The notes under the pieces are model-generated. The model saw nothing but the letters and a program-made list of their open reading frames with translations, made no database searches and was not told the DNA's origin. DNA of 64,000 nt from Ophioceras dolichostomum. Taxonomy: Eukaryota > Ascomycota > Sordariomycetes > Magnaporthales > Ophioceraceae. The stretch spans positions 21,487-85,486 of the forward strand of contig PYST01000171.1 in NCBI GenBank assembly GCA_003049485.1, in the 5' to 3' direction. Shown one piece after another: positions 36,605 through 48,715 of this stretch. The position numbers and the translations under genes are program-made. Numbering within the stretch: position 1 is the stretch's first letter; each line of letters begins with the position of its first letter.

Positions 36605-39600
36605 TAGCAAGTGAGCTCAGGGGGAGAGAATATTCTCCGAGTCGGTTCCCTCCACAAGTAGCAAGGCTGACTGGATCCCGAGGGAGGGGAGCCTTACAAA
36701 TGTGCCTGGGCTCTCCCTAATCGCTCCTACCCAGTCGCACCTGTTCACTCCTAGGCTCATGTTGTACTGGTTTTCATCATCGTCTGGCCGATCGCGACCG
36801 GCACAGCCAGCAGGCAGCCTCTGTTTTGATGTCTACCGCCTAGTTGGCGTTTGTTCTGGTCGGCGTGGCGCCGAGGGAGATCGTTGGATTTGCATCGCCC
36901 CGTGCTGCGATGCCGAATACTAGCTAGGTAGCTATGCTTGTACGTACGCATTGCTCACATACGGAAGCGGTGCGCCGCCTTGAGTCGGGTGAGCATTGAT
37001 CAGAGAGACTTTGATATTAGGTGGTTGAGGGAGATGCGAGAGCCACGCCCGTGGGCTGCATCAATATGACAGATAGGGCTGCACTGGCCGATATCTAACA
37101 TCTTGGCTGGGAAGTCTTGTCGTCTTCGACTTCGTTAACATTGCTTTGGTTGCGCAGAGGCAAATACCTGTAGGATCTTCCCCTGAAACCTGAGCGGCTG
37201 ATTAAGAACGAACGAACGCATCTTTCACTACTATTTTGGTGTCTGCTCCCTATATCCCGATGGTCTCTACAATGAGCAGGACCTCGTGTTACCACGGTTC
37301 TAGAGGGTGAGCTGGCGGCGTGTACTGCAGCAATGCAACTCGCAGAAAGCTCTCTGTCTGCCTACCTCGTCATTCGAGAGTCAGACACGTGGTTCTGAGA
37401 AGGTTGCGAGCGGTTTACCACGCACTGGGAGAGTACAGGAGTGAACGGGAGAGACGCAGTGAACAAAGACGGACCAGTTTATCGAGCTGGCCCGGCCCGT
37501 GGAACACGAGCGGCGGACCATGTTCGACCCATTCCGCCCCCATCGTCACCCTCGTACATTTCGTTCATTCCAACAAATGATCCTGGGAACGGGACTCACT
37601 GGAGGCGCCGCGAAGAGGCCGGACACATCGGGTCAGACATCATGCATGCCGGTCCTAGCGCGTGCGCAGTGGCCTCGCCTCGGAACCTCGCTTTCACGAC
37701 AGTGATCGATAGACAGCAGCGAAGGTTACCGTTTCTCTTTCCTGCCTGACGTACTCCGTACCCTCAACCCATATAGAAAAGCGAGATTGAATGGCAATGA
37801 GCCTCTCCAATTGGCATCACCAGATGGTGTGCGGCCCGAGGGCCCTTATTCGCCCGAGGGTTAGACCATTAGGTAATTTTGGTCGTCACAGCGCGATGTG
37901 GCGCTCTCTTGCTTTCAATACGAGCCCCGAGACTTGGGAGTCGTGATTTCAATGTCCCCATACGAAGCACCGTGTTGGCTTCTTGGCCTCGAGGCCTCTT
38001 ACAGTGGAGGGCTATGGATGGCCATTGTAGCTACGGTGGCGATGTCCGGTGCAGTGCGCCCTTACGTACAGTCGGATCGTCGGCCGTGCAGGGATGGGAG
38101 GCCAGTGAGGCCTCGTGGTCGGCGGTAGGGCGGTGAGTGGTAGGGTCCACGACATCGGCCAGGTCTTGCGGCTTTGCGAAGAAACTTGAAATTCGTGTGG
38201 ACTGAGACTGTGTATCACAGAGAAGCACCGGCGAGTGCATCCCTGCCTGAAATGCTGCCAGAGAAATAAAAACGGCAGAAACCCGGTAGGGGGTCTAAGC
38301 CCACGCACGCCTCAGTTCCTCCTCGTTCTATTCGCCCACTTCGTCCGCCTCGTCCACTTCGTCGTGCCGGCCCTGGCGCCACTGCAGCAGCCAGCAACCT
38401 GATACAGCCCAGGACAAGGCGAATCTCGAGTTTTGCGGACGGCGTATCTTAGTGCCAGCCTAGGACTGCTGGTCGTCGTGCAGATCAGCTCCGGCGGCCA
38501 CAGACTTGACAGGGTGCTTGGGTCTTCGATTCTACCTTCGTTCGTCTACATATACATGGCAATCACCAATTTGGCCGATGTGTTTCGCAGGGTAGGAAGT
38601 CGACTGTATCGACAGAGGGTAACGAAAAATGATGTCAGTTCAGGACCCTGAGCTGAAGTCCAGAGGACCACCCGCCCTTTGACAAGGGGGAGGGGTAAGA
38701 GGAGGGACGGGCCAAACCGCGGTGGGGTCCCCTTCAGCCGAAAAGAGACCAATCTGGTGGACAATCAGGAACCACACTGTGCATCCCTTTGCATCATGGT
38801 TGCCCCTGAAGTGTGAACTTATCATGTATGCTGAACAGTGCGCGACACCTGTGCTGTGGAGATGCTGGAGCCATGGCCCCGCCCCACCGAAGACCTCATC
38901 GAAGTTCTCTGGATGTTTAAGATCGTTTCCCGTAAATAGTAGGTGTTGACCAACTTGCCAACCAACCAAACTACCTCAACAAGACCCGCCTAGGTTCTTG
39001 CCTTAGCGGCGGTCCCTTGCTCGAGCTATGAGGCTACCTACGTATCTACCTACGTAGCTACCTACGTAGCTACCTAGGTACCTAGGCAGCTAGCCAACTA
39101 CCTACTGAAGTAGGGACCTATCTATATTCGGAGACTAGGCGCTAACCGGACGCTCTCTCGCTCTGCGCTAGTAAGCACTGGTAAGAAGGGCTCAGACCAT
39201 ATGCACAACCTAACGGCTTCGTCCGGGGGAAACGGGGAACGGACTGTGAAGTTACGAAGTAAGTCAGGCATCTGCAGCAACAATGTTCGCGAGCCAGGGC
39301 CACACCATCTCGTCTCGTCTTCCGTCGATCGTCTCGTCTGGCAGACTCTTGCAGAGCTCTTCCCCATGTCCCGTCCGATGTGCTGCAAGCGTCCGCCTTC
39401 GATCATGGACCGGCTGGCCAGCACCGTGCCTATGTCGATTCCTTGTATTTTTGTAACAAAAAACAAATAACAAAGGGCGAAACGAAGGTAGAAAAAGGAG
39501 CGCGTGTGACCGACCGCTCACGCTCTCTCCACTTTCCTCTGCTCTCCCTCGTTCAGTATCTATCTCTATCCTCCGACTCGACCCAGCGCTGTAACATCAC

Positions 39601-40243
39601 TCCTTTGTTTTGTTTCGTATTTCTTCTTTTTCTCTTCTCTTGGCTGTATTGTCCTACCCTCACACACCGTTCATCCGTACCTGGGGACAGGGGCAGGAGC
39701 AAGAAGCAAGAAAGAGCGACTTTACTCGCTCACCTCACTTTTTTTCTATCCGTCATCTTGTTTCACCGGTCCACCACGTATCACGTACAGGCGGGCCAAG
39801 GGGAAGATCAGAGACAACCGGTCTCACTGTAACTCTTGTTCCCATTGGCGGGCACCGTCTGCACGAGGCCGTCTGCCATCCTGCCATCGGCCCCTTTCCA
39901 CCTACCATCTACAGCTCCAGCGACTCTAGCTGCTCAAGCTGGTACAGCTAGCCACTTCATCGAGCCGAACCCGAGCCCATCGGAGAAATCAGCTCTGAAC
40001 GCCGATACATCTCGGAAACGGCACCCAGGAGTCGCATACCTCCAATAGGGAGTCGGGTGGAACCGAGGCCGAATCTGCGATTTGGTCCGACTGCCCCAGT
40101 CGTCCTGGTCCAATCGTGAGGAGAGGCAGCTCCGGCCGTCACTCACTCGCTCATTTCCGAATCTTCGTTTTCCTTATGTGTGCCACCAGCAACTGCAAAG
40201 CCTCAAGCCATCCCAGCCCCCGGTAGCCCTTCTCTCCCTTGAG
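36605..40243. other. Large gene-free stretch after the MFS gene
   Basis: About 3.6 kb lacks any recognisable gene. It contains a 12-nt tandem repeat at 39034-39081 and an isolated CTAGCTAGGTAGCTA near 36920. From about 39480 onward there is a strongly C/T-rich tract consistent with a long promoter and 5' leader for the next gene. No sign of a transposon ORF is seen. Confidence 0.45.
39034..39081. repeat. Four tandem copies of CTACCTACGTAG
   Basis: Four 12-nt units start at 39034, 39046, 39058 and 39070; the first and last are slightly diverged. Each contains the palindrome CTACGTAG or a close variant. Related TACCTA/TAGGTA blocks recur elsewhere in the gene-free DNA of the window. Confidence 0.85.
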
Positions 40244-43200
40244 ATGACGCTCACTCGCACCATGGCGGCTGCCGGTGCTTCACCGGAGGTCGACCCAGAC
40301 TATTCCCACCCTTCTTTCCGACAAGAGGTGGGTATCCACAACAAGGTAGCACACATACACATTCCCCCCCTTACACGCGCAAACACAGTAGCTCCCCCGT
40401 ACATCTGAACAAACACGCACGCAGCGCACACGCACCTAGAACAGTCACAGTTCTTGGTACCCAATGGCAGATTATTTCCCCTCTTCTCAGCGGGGAATCG
40501 AATATTTTCCCTGAATCTCCCTCACTCTTTCCCTCCTTTCCCGCTTTCCGCCGCTCCGCTTTTCCCATCCTCTCCACCAACCGGCCCGCATCGTCCTCTT
40601 TGTTACCCCAAGCATCATTGAATTAACATCAACACGCCGGCAATAGCAACCGCGACGGCCTGAATTGGCCTCCTTCGGGTCTGGCAGAACTGAGAGCAGT
40701 CCGGAGCTTGCATCTTATGAGTATTCGCAGCCGGAGCTGAAGCCGTCCCTGCAAGCCCGCCGCCGTGATTCTCAGTCGAAACAGCAATTGGAAAACGACG
40801 CCATGTTCAGCGCCCTCCGTCGAAGCCTCACCCTGCCGGCCCTCTCCATCGTCATCCCACAAACGTCCCAGACCACCAAAGCATCGTTGGCCGGCAAGGA
40901 AGGCGAGAATCATGGCGATAAGGCGGCGTCCACGAATTCCAAGACAGTGAGCTTCCTGCCAGATGAGGAAGATGCAGCCTCTGACGACTCTTCGATTTGC
41001 CAATCACCGAGCTGGGAGGAGTGGGGCAAGAAGAAGAAGAAAAAGAACAAGGAGAAGGAGAAGGAGAGAAGGAATTCAGCTGTGGCCCGCAAGGCAGCAG
41101 CCAAACAGGAGCGCAAGAAGGCCGACAAAGGGCCCAATGCGGAGACCATGGCGGACGCCAAGGCTTCTGCGAGCGGAAAATCAGCGGCCAGACTCAGCAA
41201 GCTCACGAAGATGCCTCCGCCGCAGCGTCTCCAGACCAGGACCGCTCCTGGCGCTGCCCTCACCCCTACCCCTACCCATCACACCACATCTGCTCTCCCC
41301 CCAGTGTCCATTCCTACTCTTCGCAGCCATTCTATGGACTCTGCCGCTCCCTCGCCACCGATCTTGACCAGCCCGGCCCTGTCGGCCGCCTTCCAGCCGT
41401 GGAGCGTGGGCGATGATCAAGCACATTCTCCAACGCCCAGCATTGTGAGGGCGACCACTCTCGACATGCAGTCGAGCCCACTCGCTTGCTCCCCAGCGGT
41501 GGCCACCCAATCTCCACAACAGGGCTACAGCAACCAGAGCAGCCAGGGCGACGGCAGTTCTGGCAACGGGCCGGTCGTTGTCATTGGTGATCAGGCTGGC
41601 TTGATCTCGCCGTGGAGCCGAGGCCCGGGATCTGACGGTACCCAGTTCGGATGGACCGGGGAAGGTCAAGAGGCTTCCTCCCCAAAGCCTGCTCAAATCG
41701 GGCAATCGGATCAACAGGAACGACAAGGGCGACCGAGGCAGCCAGGACACACGCGTGCAAGCTCTCGATCCCCCATCCCTCCGCCACGAACCTCGATATT
41801 CAATCCTCACCAGAAGCCATGGATGGAGACGGCACTTTCACCGAATATGTCAGTGCCAGACCAGGTGCCAAGGCCAATGCCACTCCGGAGCATGACGGAT
41901 GGCCACATCCCCGCCCCCGGCTCCGAACTTGTTACCCAGCCCTACACATCGGGTCAGATTCAGAGTCCGATTCAGAGTCCGGGCCAGAGCCCAGGCTATA
42001 GTCCAGGTCACCGTCAAAGCCAAAGCCAGGGTCATACTCGAAGAGGCTCCTTTCTAGCGGCCACTGCTTCCAGGATGCAAGGGGCCTCGAAGTTCTTCAG
42101 GCCACGCCAGACAAAGCCAAACCAACACGCAAGGGTGCCGGCGGGCCAGGAGGCGCGCCATGTACGCGGTGTCAGCACACCAGCCAGCCTCCCTACAAAG
42201 CCTGACCTAGCACAGGCTGCTGTCCAGCAACCCGATGTCGCAGGCCTTGCCTCTCTCCACAGTCCGTCTGGTTTCCCAGGGAGCTCGATCTGGCAACGGC
42301 AGCAGCTCGAAGAAAATCAGCCGACGCGGCCAGTGGCCATGGAGGGGACGATGGGAGATGAATCTGGGGGGGACTCAACCGTTCAGGCTCCCCGGCTGGC
42401 CCCCGGAGCCACGGGACCATATGTCTACCCAGGGGGTTCCCCACTAGCTCAGCAATCGGTCAAGCCTCAGCCGTCTCAGCTCCCGTCACTTGCTCTTGCG
42501 CCGTCTCCCTCCGATTTCCCCTCGCCGCCCACGAGTAGTACGCTCACCGCTAGGATGCCCGCGACCCCCACCGCGTTCGACAAAGCGACGGCACGTGTGG
42601 CTGAACCAGCCCAATCGTCTGGAGGGAAGTCCTTGACAACAGCGTACCGATCTTCCCTCCCAGTCCCTCCTCACCCTATGCACCTTGCTCGAGGGGAGGC
42701 TCACGCTTCGGGCCATTCGCCTCTTGCAGCGTCAGGAGTGAGAGCGCCATTCGGCGTGAGACATATCAGGGGACACTCTGAGCAGGCGTCAGGGAACGGT
42801 AGTGGAGGGGCGCTCCCGGAGCTCGTGGGAGGGGAGGCCTCGGGGTCACCCCTGGTTTCAAGGCAGGCTTCTGGAGGCTCGTCATCGTCTTCGTTCGACG
42901 AGGCCTATACGTCGACGCCGGCGACCAGCCCTGGCGCTTCCAGGCCACAATCTTCGAAGGGTATGCCTGCCGTTGTCGGCGAAGTCTCTCAAGGGACTAC
43001 AGAGGGCCTCATCGTGGCGGACGACACGCGCGCATACCGCCACTCGCAGGCCGCTGTCGTGGTCATGAACCGAGTCTCCCTGATCAATCATATTCGACGG
43101 AAGCCCGGCAATCCTGCAAGAGCGGCATCGGGAGCAGAGTCGCCCGGCTCCTCGAGCCATAGCGGAAGAAATGACAGCACGCCGGAACAGCAACCGCTGC

Positions 43201-44318
43201 AGCCTGTCGTGCCGTCTACCTCGACCACTCCGCAACCCCGGCCGTCTCTACTTGCGTTATCTGCGGCCCGAGACGCAGATGCGCAATCTTTCGTCACTAG
43301 CCTGACCAGCCAGGACGACTCATCTGATGCGTCGATCACGCCGGAGCTCCCCCCACGAGGTGATACTCACCTCACTACCAATGTACACTCCCAGGGCGCT
43401 TGGCCGCCCTCCTCCTCCTCCCCAACCTCGAGCGAGTCGGACTCGTCAGACTACAGTCGGCCAGGGTCACGGGAAGAAGAGGCCACAGAGGAAGGAGACT
43501 TGCCAGAGCCAGGGTCGGATGGCGTCGTTGATGTGAGCTTCCTGCCGGCTCTTAAGCACGAGCCGTTCATTCCCACCAAATCGAAGGCTCGCAAGAGCCG
43601 CATGCTGGGGAAGCTGGCCGAGCAGGACGAAAGACCAGAGACGACGGCCGGCTCTACACTTCACCCGGCGGTTGGTGGTCCGTCCCATTCGGCCGTGGTC
43701 TCGAGTGCGGCATACCTTGAGGAGGCACGGAGGTCGGTCCAGCGGCCAAAATCCTCAGGCACGGTGTTGGCGCCGAAGAGCCCTAGATCCGCCTCAAGGG
43801 GGAAAGAATCGAGCCCACGTAGCGGCAGCATGGCAACGAAGTCGATGGTGGTCACACCGTCCTTCCTGGCTTCGGTGCCGTCTGCAATCCCGCCCATTCC
43901 GGCGCTCCCATCGCCGCACGCCCAACAGGCATTAGAGCTTTCAAGGCGCTCGCTGGTGCCCGCGCCCGGTCAACGGCAGCAACAGCAACAGCAACCGCAA
44001 CAGCCCCTGCAGCAGGTGGTGCCAGCAGGAGCCGCGGCAAAGTTCAGGATCCCGTCAGAGGATACTGCGGCGGATCGCATCGGGCAACAGGTGGCTAAGA
44101 TGCTAGTCGAGTGCTGCAGCTGTCGGTTCTTCCACGACATGCCGAGCCGCGTGTACGAATGCATGGTCAGGCCTGACGCGATGGTCGAGGATCGCACGCT
44201 CGGCATCAGCGGTGCCATCACGACAATGGTCAAGTGCCCCTGGTGCTCCCACAACATGAGCACGTCATGCTGCGCCGGATATGCCACAGTCATTCAGCTG
44301 AAAGAGCGTTTGCATTAG
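40244..44318 (+). CDS. Large Ser/Pro-rich protein with conserved Cys-rich C-terminal domain, function unknown
   Basis: The main exon 40647-44318 is open for 1224 codons. Its first in-frame ATG lies well inside, so an upstream coding exon 40244-40327 (MTLTRTMAAAGASPEV...FRQE) is proposed, using the GTGGGT donor at 40328 and the TAG acceptor at 40646. Together they give 1251 residues. A donor at the later AACAAG/GTAGCA also stays in frame. Most of the protein is low complexity: a Lys/Glu-rich basic patch (about 41025-41130), Gln/Ser/Pro repeats (41955-42030), and Ser/Pro-rich blocks with a poly-Gln run near 43975. Only the last about 90 residues look folded: KMLVECCSCRFFHDMPSRVYEC, GISGAITTMVKCPWCSHNMS, CCAGYATVIQLKERLH, with about eight cysteines in CxxC-like spacing that suggest zinc binding. 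I do not recognise a named family. Confidence 0.8.
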
Positions 44319-44340
44319 GAGGATTTCATTTTATGTCTGC

Positions 44341-44415
<75 letters not shown>

Positions 44416-45164
44416 CCTTTTTTCAGATTTGTCTACTTCCCTCTTAGCCCCTCTAATAATATACAAAACACACCAATGAATAGGCCAAACGGTGGGCGAT
44501 ATTGCCGTTTGAGATTGCTTTGGAAGCAGATATTTTAATACTATAAACAGGACAGCGGAGGAAAATTGCCTTTTTGCCTTGATTTAAGTAAAAGACAAAA
44601 GACCCAGTCAAAAGAAAATCGGAGAAGTCTACATCGACGCCATGACGTGGCAACCTGGTACCTAGCCATTTCCTATTCTCTTTGTTTTATGCCCAATCGC
44701 TCCAATCCTTGAAGGAGAAGAGGCAGCTCCTTCATTGCATTACCTAGGCATCTGCTTTGTCCCCCCGAGCATCTCTGATCAATAAACCCATGAATGATCC
44801 AGACCTGATTGGACCGAAACATATCCTGTGGGGGAGAGTTCAGAGCGCTGTAAGAAATGGATAGCCTAGTAGCACTGACGTGGAGGAATGGACCCAAATA
44901 TGTTTTTTTTTAAAACCTGCAATCCTTCTTTGTGCAGTATTAGAGTACAGAAAATGATGAGACAGCTATGTCCATCTCTTTTGCCTCAATGAACGCTCCG
45001 TGTTATGACGGCGATAGCAAAGACGGGATCCCCGATGCCAAACGCCTCCGGAGCCAAAGAGGAGCGATACATATGAGTCAGGATACAGCAAAGAAAATAT
45101 AGTATAGAGTAGTATGTGTAGGAAATGATCTCTCTAAGCCGGTCTACGGCAGGAGTGAGCACAA
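44319..45164. other. Convergent intergenic region
   Basis: About 850 nt lies between convergent genes. Apart from the CT microsatellite it is relatively AT-rich and holds no recognisable gene. Confidence 0.5.
44351..44410 (+). repeat. (CT)30 microsatellite
   Basis: Thirty uninterrupted CT dinucleotides begin about 33 nt after the stop codon at 44318, with imperfect CT flanks from 44342. It lies in the likely 3' UTR of the Ser/Pro-rich protein. Confidence 0.98.
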
Positions 45165-47546
45165 TTAGCCCTTCCAGGCCAGCCAGCCCCAGATGCCGAC
45201 GGCCATCCAGAGGACTCGCCATGAAGTGGTCCACAGCTCCCGCCACACGACGACTGGGCGTGACGTCCGTAACCTGCCCCTGCGGCGTGTGGCAGCCTTC
45301 CACTTCCCACCATCGTAGTAGGCTCCGCCGTCGCTGTAGTCATCGTCGTCCTCGAAGCGAATCTCGATCTTGGGCGGAGCGCGTGCACTGCTGCCCCCCC
45401 ACCCCCACCTACCACCGGCCCTGGCCTGATGTGATATTGAGGGATGGCGAGATCCTTTGCCGGGCCCTTGGAGAGCATTGCCGTTATTCTGCCCGGTTGC
45501 TGCCCCGGGCGACAAATACTGCGTGTGACTGCTGGCGAAGAAGCCGCCGCTCTGGCTGCGGTCGCGGGAGTGTGGAGAGGCGGTAGCGGCAGTGGAGAAC
45601 CCCGACGTTCCCGGGTTGCGGCCGTAGTAGTCGTCATCTCTGCCCTTGTGCAACGGTAGCAGAGATGATGATGCCGAGGCAGGGGAGGCAGGGCCGACAG
45701 CCGCAGCCATGGCACGTCCCAGGGACGACGAAAGCGGCGTCGAGTGCGACGAGGGCTCGAGGGCGAAGGGGGTCAGGTTGAGGACTGGCACCAGGAAGGC
45801 ACGCACGACGAGTAGCAGTGCGGAGACGAAGGCAAAGACGCCATATTTGGAGTAGGTGCTGAGCTGGCTCGGCAGGAGGCAGAGGTGCGTCTGCAGAGTC
45901 GTGGGTGGGGCCCCCGGCAACGGGTTGCCTTCGTCGTCGATCGGGTTGTGTAGGCTGAGCAGCATGAAACCCGGCGTGGGGACGCCCATGGCCATGCTGA
46001 TGCTCTTGACGGTGATCTCGAGCACGCCGCCGTGGCGCCCGTCGTGACGGAGTTCGCAGTAGTCGTGATCGTCACCCGAGAAGGCGTGGACCACGTGGCC
46101 AACCTTCTGCACGAGGTTGACCGAGTCTTCCTCGTTTAGGACGTTCTGATACTGGTAGCCGCCAGAGACGGAGATGGCGTTGCGGTGATCTGGCACGACT
46201 GGCCCCTCCTGGCCGCGGGGCGGCTTCGTCGGCGGCCAGTGTTCGCGCAGTGGCCCGCAAGGCGTCCCCGGTGGCCTGTAAAGCGGTACGTGCGATAGCA
46301 GTATTGACGGTAGATCGGCGCGGCCCTCGCCTGGGTCGGACTGCGGCGGCTCGCCGAGGTTGCTGGAGGCGCCCTCTTCTAGCTCCTCGATCTTGTGAAC
46401 GAAGCGGACCTCCTCGACCTCACCGCGCTGATACCGCAGCTCCTTGGCTACGGCCTTGCGTTTGGTTCGCTGAACCTCTGCTAGGAAGCGCTCTGTCGGC
46501 CGAAATATTTCCTCAACCTCGGCTGAGTGGCGCTGGTCCGACGTGCCGGCACTGAGGGACACGGAGTCGACGGACACGAATGTGTGGTTGCCCACAACAT
46601 CGACACGGTTTCCCTCGCCGAAGTAGGCCTCGAAGCGGTTACGCACGCCCATTTTTATCTCAGACCCAAACCCCAGGTCATGATTACCGGGCAGGCTCGC
46701 TACGAGCTTCCTCCCACGCAGACCCTCGCTGGGTGCTGCGTCTTCACCCTCTCCAGCCGCCCTCCAAGGCTCCAGAAAGATGTCTCCGAACCGGCCATAC
46801 TCCCGCAGCCAGAAGTCCTCTGCGTACTTCCTGTTCCACTTCTTGAGCAGCTTCTGCTCGAACTGGGGACGGTGGCCCCATTCCGGGTCTCGAAAGTCCC
46901 CATGAGCTGTCTTCCACTCGCGTCCGCCATCGAAAAGGTCGCCCAGGAAGAATATTGTATCCGGCTGGAGCTTCGCCAAAAGCTGATTGTAGGATCTTCG
47001 GAGGTAGTTATCGGTGACGAGGACCGTCAGGGGGTTCAGTGGCCAAGGCCTCCCCGGGTAAGAGTGCGGGTCGATGAGCTGGGGATCGGCGACCAACACG
47101 ACGTGATGAGGCCTGCTTCCTTGAGGCTAATAGCATGCTTGTTAGGTACTGAGTTCAGTCATGTCGAGCACGTCGAACGGGACGAGCAAGCAGGCGGGTG
47201 CCTGCTCTCGGCAGTGGCTTACCCAACTCTCCCACTCATTCCAATGGCACTGAGCAACTTTATTTCCGAAGACCCAGCGTTCCCCCCAAAGGAGCACAAC
47301 CAACCAAAGCAACACTAGAAGATGAGGGAAGCTCAGGAGACGGTGGATGGTTAGATTGCTTCGGAGCTGGCGCGAGAGCCGCACGATGAAAGAGAGGGCC
47401 ATGGCGCGGCCCTGGCCCCGGGAGAACCTCCATATTGAACGCGTCGATCGGGAGACGAAGGCACGGAGCTCCTCGACGATCGAGGAGTCATCTTGATGGG
47501 GTGGTCTGTGGAAAGCCGCCGAGAACCCGCTGCCGTGCCGTGCCAT
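45165..47546 (-). CDS. Cdc1/Ted1-family metallophosphoesterase (GPI-anchor remodelling)
   Basis: Two exons (47546-47150 and 47119-45165) encode 783 residues. The intron is only 30 nt, shorter than any other here, but both phase and sequence support it, restoring the first metal-binding motif context HHVVLVADPQLID. A transmembrane helix lies at about 69-88. The calcineurin-like phosphoesterase domain follows, with ADPQ, LGDLFDGG (GDxxD), SLPGNHDLG (GNHD), LLSHVPLYRP and SGDDHDYCE. Further hydrophobic segments (FVSALLLVVRAFLVPVL and a C-terminal VLWMAVGIWGWLAW) predict a multi-pass ER/Golgi membrane protein with a long Ser-rich luminal or cytosolic loop between them. Yeast Cdc1 and Ted1 (human PGAP5/MPPE1) are Mn-dependent and remove ethanolamine-phosphate from GPI mannoses before ER exit. 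Whether this is the Cdc1 or Ted1 orthologue cannot be decided here. Confidence 0.9.
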
Positions 47547-48715
47547 GGTGAGACACAGCGGGAGCCATCGACAAGAGTTCCTTGAAGCGTCTGGTGCAAC
47601 CGGCAGTCGCTGCCAGGCTGGCTCACACACGCAGGCCCCTTGAGAAACACCAGCACATGCGCAAGTGCGGAAACAGAAAATAAAAAAGCGAAACAAGGGG
47701 GCTGACCGGAGTTTACCTCAATCGGGTTCTCAACAAAGGTTCAAAGATATTAAGAAGAAGGACGGAGCAAAATAAAGGAACAGAAGACAAGTTCTCAACT
47801 CAATTGCTCGAGTTCGGCTGTCGTCCTCGTTAGCTGGGGTTTAAGGGGATTGATGGATCGGAAGCGAGTGGAGGACGCTAGCAGCCTGGGGCTCGCTGGA
47901 GCTTCAGGCCTGTCAAGTCCCCTGAAAGCCCTGGCCAATGAGGGCGCTTCCAAGAATACTCTTTTCCCCCAATTTTTTTTTCTTCTTTCTTCTCACGGAT
48001 ATTGCCTCGAGCAAGGGAGGAAGCCTTGCCACCACGGTGCGCAGGAAAGAATACTAAAATTTTGAAAAGCAGAGTTCATATTAGTGCAGGAGTAAAACTG
48101 AACGGCGAAACAACCCAAGATCCATACCTACTCAGCAATTTCCTTTACAAAATAATACAAATCATTTTATCAAATAACTGCCTTGGTGCTCTCGCCACTA
48201 TTTTCGGGCGTCCAGGCACTCGTTCCTTATCTTATCATTAGGTGAACTTTTGGGTCCACCCCATGAACGATTGTGTTGTGCTCATTGGCTGCATCGACCG
48301 AAGAGCGATCGTAATTCCGGTGGGCGGCGTCATTGATGCGGATCGGGTTCCCCCCGGTTCTAATATTTCCACGAAGAGGCGAAAATTGCACTGGTGACTC
48401 CGGCCTCGGGCATGCTCAGAACAGGCGCAAACTTAATAAAGGCGTCGCTTTAGAGGAATTTTCAAACCTCTCCCTTAAAGATTTCAGAAGGTCGATTGGC
48501 AGGAGGATTTTCTCCAGAAAACCCCGGACTTAGCGTGTCTATCTGTTTACGTCACAGTGCTTCCGGCGTTTTTTAACCTCGGAGTCCCTGCTTTCCTGAG
48601 TTTTCAACAAGCACACCCAGATCTCGTCTCGTCTCCTCCTCGATCACAGATCAAGCACCGCCACCAACACCGACACTGACACCGTGCCGATAATGCGATA
48701 TTGAATTGGGTCCCG
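47547..48715. other. Divergent intergenic region Cdc1-like/MTM1
   Basis: About 1.2 kb lies between divergent start codons. The minus-strand frame stays open upstream of 47546, but the chosen ATG is the best family fit. No further gene is seen. Confidence 0.45.

Noticed and set aside
46060..46090. Degenerate active site (GDDHD) in the Cdc1/Ted1-like protein
   Set aside because: This variant of the last metal-binding motif is, as far as I recall, normal for the fungal Cdc1/Ted1 branch, so it is not treated as a defect.
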